A stretch of 64,000 nucleotides of DNA. Origin: Streptomyces luteolifulvus. Its GTDB lineage: Bacteria; Actinomycetota; Actinomycetes; Streptomycetales; Streptomycetaceae. Shown one piece after another: positions 60,786 to 64,000 of the stretch; the first letter of the stretch is position 1; every line of letters starts with the position of its first letter. The notes under the pieces were generated by a model that worked only from the letters and a program-made list of their open reading frames with translations, searched no databases and had not been told where the DNA came from. The position numbers were made by a program, and so were the translations under genes. The stretch covers positions 33,584 to 97,583 of the forward strand of contig NZ_VZRB01000005.1 in the NCBI RefSeq assembly GCF_008806595.1, given 5' to 3'.

Positions 60786-60815
60786 TCGCCAGGGTTCGCC
60801 AGGGTGCGCCAGATG
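60786..60815. repeat. Three tandem 10-bp repeats, TCGCCAGGGT type
   Basis: Units at 60786-60795 and 60796-60805 are identical (TCGCCAGGGT); the third, 60806-60815, is GCGCCAGATG. The 10-base period places each unit on the same face of the helix. They lie between the NsdA-like gene and the divergent phosphotransferase gene, 63-92 bases upstream of the former. Confidence 0.6.
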
Positions 60816-60966
60816 GTGTGCCACTGCACATCGGGTGTCAGGTAGGAACGCGCCACCCCGACCCGGTCGCCACGCATATGACAGGCACATTCCCCAGGAT
60901 GTGTCCGGGCGGCCGGGACGGGCAGCGCGATGACGTCGCAGGCACAGGAAGGGATCTGTATCGCCC

Positions 60967-62109
60967 ATGTACGCAGCCTCGTCCTCCGTGTCCGCCCCGC
61001 CCCGGCCGCTGCACGCCCGCCCGGGCGGCAGCGGCCCCTACCTCGACCCCGCACGTCCGGCGGCCGCCCCCCTGATCGGTGCGCCCCGGACGCGGCGTGT
61101 GCCGGGGCCCGGCACCCCACCGCTCAGCGGGAGACTCGACTTGTCCGGCCCTCAGGGCGCCCAGCTGCGTACGGCGATCGCCTCGGTGCACCGCATCTGC
61201 CCGGAGTTCGCTCCGGTACAGGTGCTGCGCCGCAGCGGCCGTTCCGTGCTCCTGGTCGGGACGACGGGACGCAGCACGGCCGTCGCCAAGTGTTTATTGG
61301 ACCAGTCCTCCGTGTGGTCGGATCGGATCCGCCACGAGATAGCGGCATACCGCTCGTTCGTCCGGCACCGCCCGCCCGTGCGGGTGCCCCGGCTGATCGC
61401 GGCGGATCCCGACAACTGCACCCTCGTGATCGAGCGCATGCCCGGGCGGGTAGCGGCACTGCACCGGCACCCGGCGGAGGCCCCGCCGCGTGCGGACATC
61501 CGGGCGGCACTCGGCGCGATCTGCCGGCTGAACGCCTGGCGGCCCCCGGCGGGCACCTTCGACGCCCCGCTGGACTACGCGGCCCGCATCTCCCGCTACC
61601 ACGAGCTGGGCCTGCTCACCGACCGGGACATGGGTGACCTGCAGAAGCTGCTGCACGGCATCGCCCAGTCGGCGGGCAGGCAGGGCATGGGCCAGTTCTG
61701 CCACGGCGACGCGCTGCTGTCCAACATCCTGCTCTCGCCGGCCGGTCCCGTACTGGTGGACTGGGAGCACGCGGGCTGGTACCTGCCGGGCTACGACCTG
61801 GCGACGCTCTGGTCGGTCCTCGGGGACGCCCCGGTGGCACGCCGTCAGATCAGCCAGATCGCGCAGTCGGCCGGCCCGGCCTCGCGTGATGCGTTCCTGG
61901 TGAACCTGATGCTCGTCCTGACCCGTGAGATCCGGACCTACGAGACGGCCGTGCAGCGTTCGATGCACGACACGACCCCGGCGGCACCGGGAGTGGCCCA
62001 TCCCGGTGCTGCGCCGTCCGGCGAGGAGCAGCGGCTGCTGCTGCGGCGGCTGCACGACGACTGCCAGTTGGCCCGCCGGGCCGTACGTGCGGCGGTCGGC
62101 ACTCGCTGA
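60967..62109 (+). CDS. Phosphotransferase (APH/choline kinase fold)
   Basis: A 380-residue protein. A disordered Pro/Ala-rich N-terminus (1-60) precedes the kinase-like fold. A-V-A-K-C-L-L near residue 107 carries the nucleotide Lys. Brenner motif [13 protein letters not shown] is near residue 244 and the metal motif V-L-V-D-W-E-H-A-G near residue 262. E-R-M-P-G-R-V near residue 158 is the hinge. In APH enzymes the metal Asp is usually followed by Phe or Trp, as here. Substrate unknown; no resistance claim is made. It ends at a 13-bp hairpin. Confidence 0.86.
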   Translation: MYAASSSVSAPPRPLHARPGGSGPYLDPARPAAAPLIGAPRTRRVPGPGTPPLSGRLDLSGPQGAQLRTAIASVHRICPEFAPVQVLRRSGRSVLLVGTTGRSTAVAKCLLDQSSVWSDRIRHEIAAYRSFVRHRPPVRVPRLIAADPDNCTLVIERMPGRVAALHRHPAEAPPRADIRAALGAICRLNAWRPPAGTFDAPLDYAARISRYHELGLLTDRDMGDLQKLLHGIAQSAGRQGMGQFCHGDALLSNILLSPAGPVLVDWEHAGWYLPGYDLATLWSVLGDAPVARRQISQIAQSAGPASRDAFLVNLMLVLTREIRTYETAVQRSMHDTTPAAPGVAHPGAAPSGEEQRLLLRRLHDDCQLARRAVRAAVGTR

Positions 62110-62119
62110 CGGGGGCGAC

Positions 62120-62158
62120 GGTCCGCGGTGCAACCGTGAAGGCGGTGCACCGCGGACC
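62120..62158 (+). terminator. Perfect 13-bp hairpin terminator
   Basis: GGTCCGCGGTGCA (62120-62132) pairs with TGCACCGCGGACC (62146-62158) around a 13-base loop, followed by TTCGTG. It lies 11 bases after the phosphotransferase stop. Confidence 0.85.
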
Positions 62159-62334
62159 TTCGTGTGTCCGGGCGCCGTGGCGTCCGGACGTGGCGGCCGG
62201 CCTGGCGCGTGGCGCGTCAGGCGCGCATTGGGCCATTGGTGTGGGCCACTGACGCCTCGCAGGCCGGAAAGCCTCCGCCACGAAGTTCCTCCGCCTCCTG
62301 GTTGACCGGGGAAATCGCCTGCCTCTGGGCATGA

Positions 62335-62363
62335 TTGACGGATCGTCGGCAAGCCGATAGCAC
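62335..62363 (+). promoter_or_regulatory. Candidate housekeeping promoter of the amidase gene
   Basis: TTGACG (62335-62340), a 17-base spacer and TAGCAC (62358-62363) resemble the Streptomyces HrdB consensus. It lies 55 bases before the TTG start of the amidase. Confidence 0.5.
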
Positions 62364-62418
62364 TGACCACGCCCGGCCCCGCACGCCCCGTCACGCTCGA
62401 TCGCCCCAGGAGGCTGCA

Positions 62419-64000
62419 TTGCGAGGATCCGCCCCTGACCCCACGCGCACGCCCGGCCACAGACGCACCCGCACCACCGCCGGTGTCCTCGCTTCGGCGG
62501 CGCTGCTGCTGCCGCTGCTCGGCGCGGCCCCGGCCGACGCCCGGGCCTCGGCCGGCGCACTGCAGTCGGCCTTCGCCGCCGCGGCCGCCGAGTACCACGT
62601 CCCGCAGAGCGTGCTCCTCGGCGTCTCCTATCTCCAGTCCCGCTGGGACGCGCACGCCGGCGCGCCGAGCGTCACCGGCGGCTACGGCCCGATGCATCTC
62701 ACCGACGCCCGCACCGCACTGGCCCGGACCCCGCACCACAGCGGGGACACGGAGGACGCCCGCGGCGACAGCGCCCGTGCGCCCCGCCGTGCGGACGTAC
62801 GGGTCCCGGAGACCTCCGAACTGCCCGCCCGTCTCACCACCCTGCCGAAAGCGGCCGAGCTGACCGGGCTGAGCCCCGAACAGCTGCGCACCGACCCCGC
62901 CGCCAACGTGGCCGGCGGTGCCGCACTCCTGGCGGCGGCGCAGAAGGACCTGGGCGAGCCGCCGAGCGAGGACCCGGCCAACTGGTACGGCGCCGTGGCC
63001 CGGTTCTCGGGCGCGGACGACACCGCGACGGCGGCAGCGTACGCGAACGACGTGTACGACGTGCTCCGCACCGGCGAGGAGCGCACCACGGACGCGGGCC
63101 AGCAGATCGCCCTCGCCGCGCAGCCGGGGCTGGCCGCCGACACCGCGCAGCTGAAGTGGACCGGGCTGCGGAAGGGGAACGCGAGCGGCACGGAGTGCCC
63201 CGCGTCGGTGTCCTGCGAGTGGATCCCGGCACCGTACGAGGAGTTCGGGGACAACGACTACGGCAACCACGACCTGGGGGACCGTCCGGCGTCCCAGAGC
63301 ATCCGGTACATCGTCATCCATGACACCGAGGGCGCCTGGGACGGGGTCATCAACCTGGTGCAGGACCCCGCCTATGTGTCGTGGAACTACACGCTGCGCT
63401 CCACCGACGGCCACATCGCCCAGCATGTGAAGGCGAAGGACGTGGCGTGGCACGCGGGGAACTGGTATGTCAACGCCAAGTCGATCGGCCTGGAGCACGA
63501 GGGCTTCCTGGCGCAGCCGGACTCCTGGTACACGGAGGCGATGTACCGGTCGTCGGCGCGGCTGGTGAAGTACCTCGCCGCGAAGTACCGCGTTCCGCTG
63601 GACCGGCAGCACATCCTCGGGCACGACACCGTGCCGGGCCCGACCACCTCGACGGTCCCCGGCATGCACACCGACCCGGGCCCGTACTGGGACTGGCGCC
63701 ACTACTTCGACCTGCTCGGCCACCCGATCATGGCCACCGCGGGCACGAAAGGCGGGCTGGTGACGATCCGCCCCGACTACGCCGCGAATCAGCCGGAGTA
63801 CACGGGCTGTGTCACGCCGGGCCGGCCGTGCGTACCGCACGGGTCGAGCGCGGTCCGGCTGTACTCGGGCCCGGGTGAAACGTATCCCCTGATCAAGGAC
63901 ATCGGCCTGGGCACCACCCCGACCACCGGCGTGAACGACCTCTCCTCACGGGTCTCCACCGGTCAGCAGTACGCCGTCGCCGGCCGCGAGGGCGACTGGA
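62419..64000 (+). CDS. Secreted N-acetylmuramoyl-L-alanine amidase, runs off the right edge
   Basis: At least 527 residues; no stop before base 64000. The start is a TTG with AGGAGG 5 bases upstream, giving a Sec signal (about 1-42, G-V-L-A-S-A-A-L-L-L-P-L-L, cleavage near A-D-A-R-A). Residues about 45-245 resemble a lysozyme/transglycosylase-like helical region (Q-S-V-L-L-G-V-S-Y-L-Q-S-R-W-D). The Amidase_2 domain (about 290-430) has His301 in I-V-I-H-D-T-E-G, His402 in I-L-G-H-D-T and Asp419 in T-D-P-G-P as likely zinc ligands. The last visible part (V-R-L-Y-S-G-P-G-E-T-Y) begins an SH3-like domain. It should cleave the amide bond of peptidoglycan outside the cell. Confidence 0.9.
   Translation, partial: MRGSAPDPTRTPGHRRTRTTAGVLASAALLLPLLGAAPADARASAGALQSAFAAAAAEYHVPQSVLLGVSYLQSRWDAHAGAPSVTGGYGPMHLTDARTALARTPHHSGDTEDARGDSARAPRRADVRVPETSELPARLTTLPKAAELTGLSPEQLRTDPAANVAGGAALLAAAQKDLGEPPSEDPANWYGAVARFSGADDTATAAAYANDVYDVLRTGEERTTDAGQQIALAAQPGLAADTAQLKWTGLRKGNASGTECPASVSCEWIPAPYEEFGDNDYGNHDLGDRPASQSIRYIVIHDTEGAWDGVINLVQDPAYVSWNYTLRSTDGHIAQHVKAKDVAWHAGNWYVNAKSIGLEHEGFLAQPDSWYTEAMYRSSARLVKYLAAKYRVPLDRQHILGHDTVPGPTTSTVPGMHTDPGPYWDWRHYFDLLGHPIMATAGTKGGLVTIRPDYAANQPEYTGCVTPGRPCVPHGSSAVRLYSGPGETYPLIKDIGLGTTPTTGVNDLSSRVSTGQQYAVAGREGDW

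Larger units (their letters stand above)
62110..62418. other. 309-base intergenic region
   Basis: It holds the terminator of the phosphotransferase gene on the left and a promoter candidate for the amidase gene on the right. The part between (about 62160-62330) shows no coding potential or obvious motif. Confidence 0.5.

Noticed and set aside
62160..62418. c-di-AMP (ydaO-type) riboswitch ahead of the cell-wall amidase
   Set aside because: Such switches precede many actinobacterial wall hydrolases, but the conserved ydaO core sequences are not visible here.
61294..63840. 848-codon open frame on the minus strand
   Set aside because: It is antisense to the phosphotransferase and the amidase, whose motifs are clear on the plus strand.
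1..64000. tRNA, rRNA, CRISPR array, transposase, integrase, PKS/NRPS genes
   Set aside because: I looked for these by reading the sequence and proteins and saw none; short RNA genes could still be missed without a covariance search.

Overview
The window is high-GC actinobacterial DNA, and the gene content points to Streptomyces. It carries a melC1-melC2 tyrosinase pair, a long chaplin with a sortase signal, an SsgA-like cell-division protein, an NsdA-like regulator, a streptophobe membrane protein, SigB/F-type stress sigma machinery and a complete family 2B encapsulin / 2-methylisoborneol operon. I count about 58 protein genes. One is cut by each window edge, and one is an N-terminally truncated remnant. 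I see no rRNA, tRNA, CRISPR array, insertion sequence or prophage.

Layout. 0-12 kb: a LAL-type LuxR regulator, a secreted M4 protease, an AIM24 protein with a strong terminator, a polyprenyl synthase remnant abutting that terminator, a PLP-dependent dehydratase, a membrane pseudokinase, a serine hydrolase and an SsgA-like protein. 12-20 kb: two small membrane proteins, an aldo/keto reductase, an MFS-TetR operon behind twin operators, the melanin operon, RNase HI and a VOC protein. 20-25 kb: an alcohol dehydrogenase, then the encapsulin shell gene, the terpene cyclase cargo and the GPP C-methyltransferase in one operon. 25-31 kb: a lipoprotein SGNH hydrolase, a phosphotransferase, an XRE regulator, and a stress sigma factor facing an anti-sigma-like kinase. 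29-37 kb: a signalling and transport neighbourhood of a DUF6777 protein, a streptophobe protein and an FHA-ABC / SH3-like / Ser-Thr kinase operon. 37-50 kb: metabolic and regulatory genes, sphingomyelinase, a GH19 chitinase behind tandem DasR-like repeats, an ECF42 sigma factor coupled to a DGPF/YCII protein, and an ArsR-SRPBCC fusion behind a palindrome. 50-64 kb: two GNAT genes, the long chaplin, a secreted TAP-type peptidase, a baeRF protein, an oxidoreductase, a PAS-PP2C phosphatase, the NsdA-like regulator, a phosphotransferase and a secreted amidase running off the end.

How they work together. The most coherent system is the encapsulin 2B nanocompartment. Its shell subunit has a cyclic-nucleotide-binding-type insert, the cyclase is the likely cargo, and the methyltransferase makes 2-methyl-GPP for it. 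The second is the FHA-ABC / kinase operon, which resembles the mycobacterial Rv1747-PknF arrangement, in which a kinase controls an exporter through FHA domains. The remaining themes are morphology (chaplin, SsgA-like, NsdA-like), secreted degradation enzymes (protease, chitinase, sphingomyelinase, amidase, peptidase) and stress or sigma-factor control. Functions are inferred from motifs and family knowledge; no searches were run.
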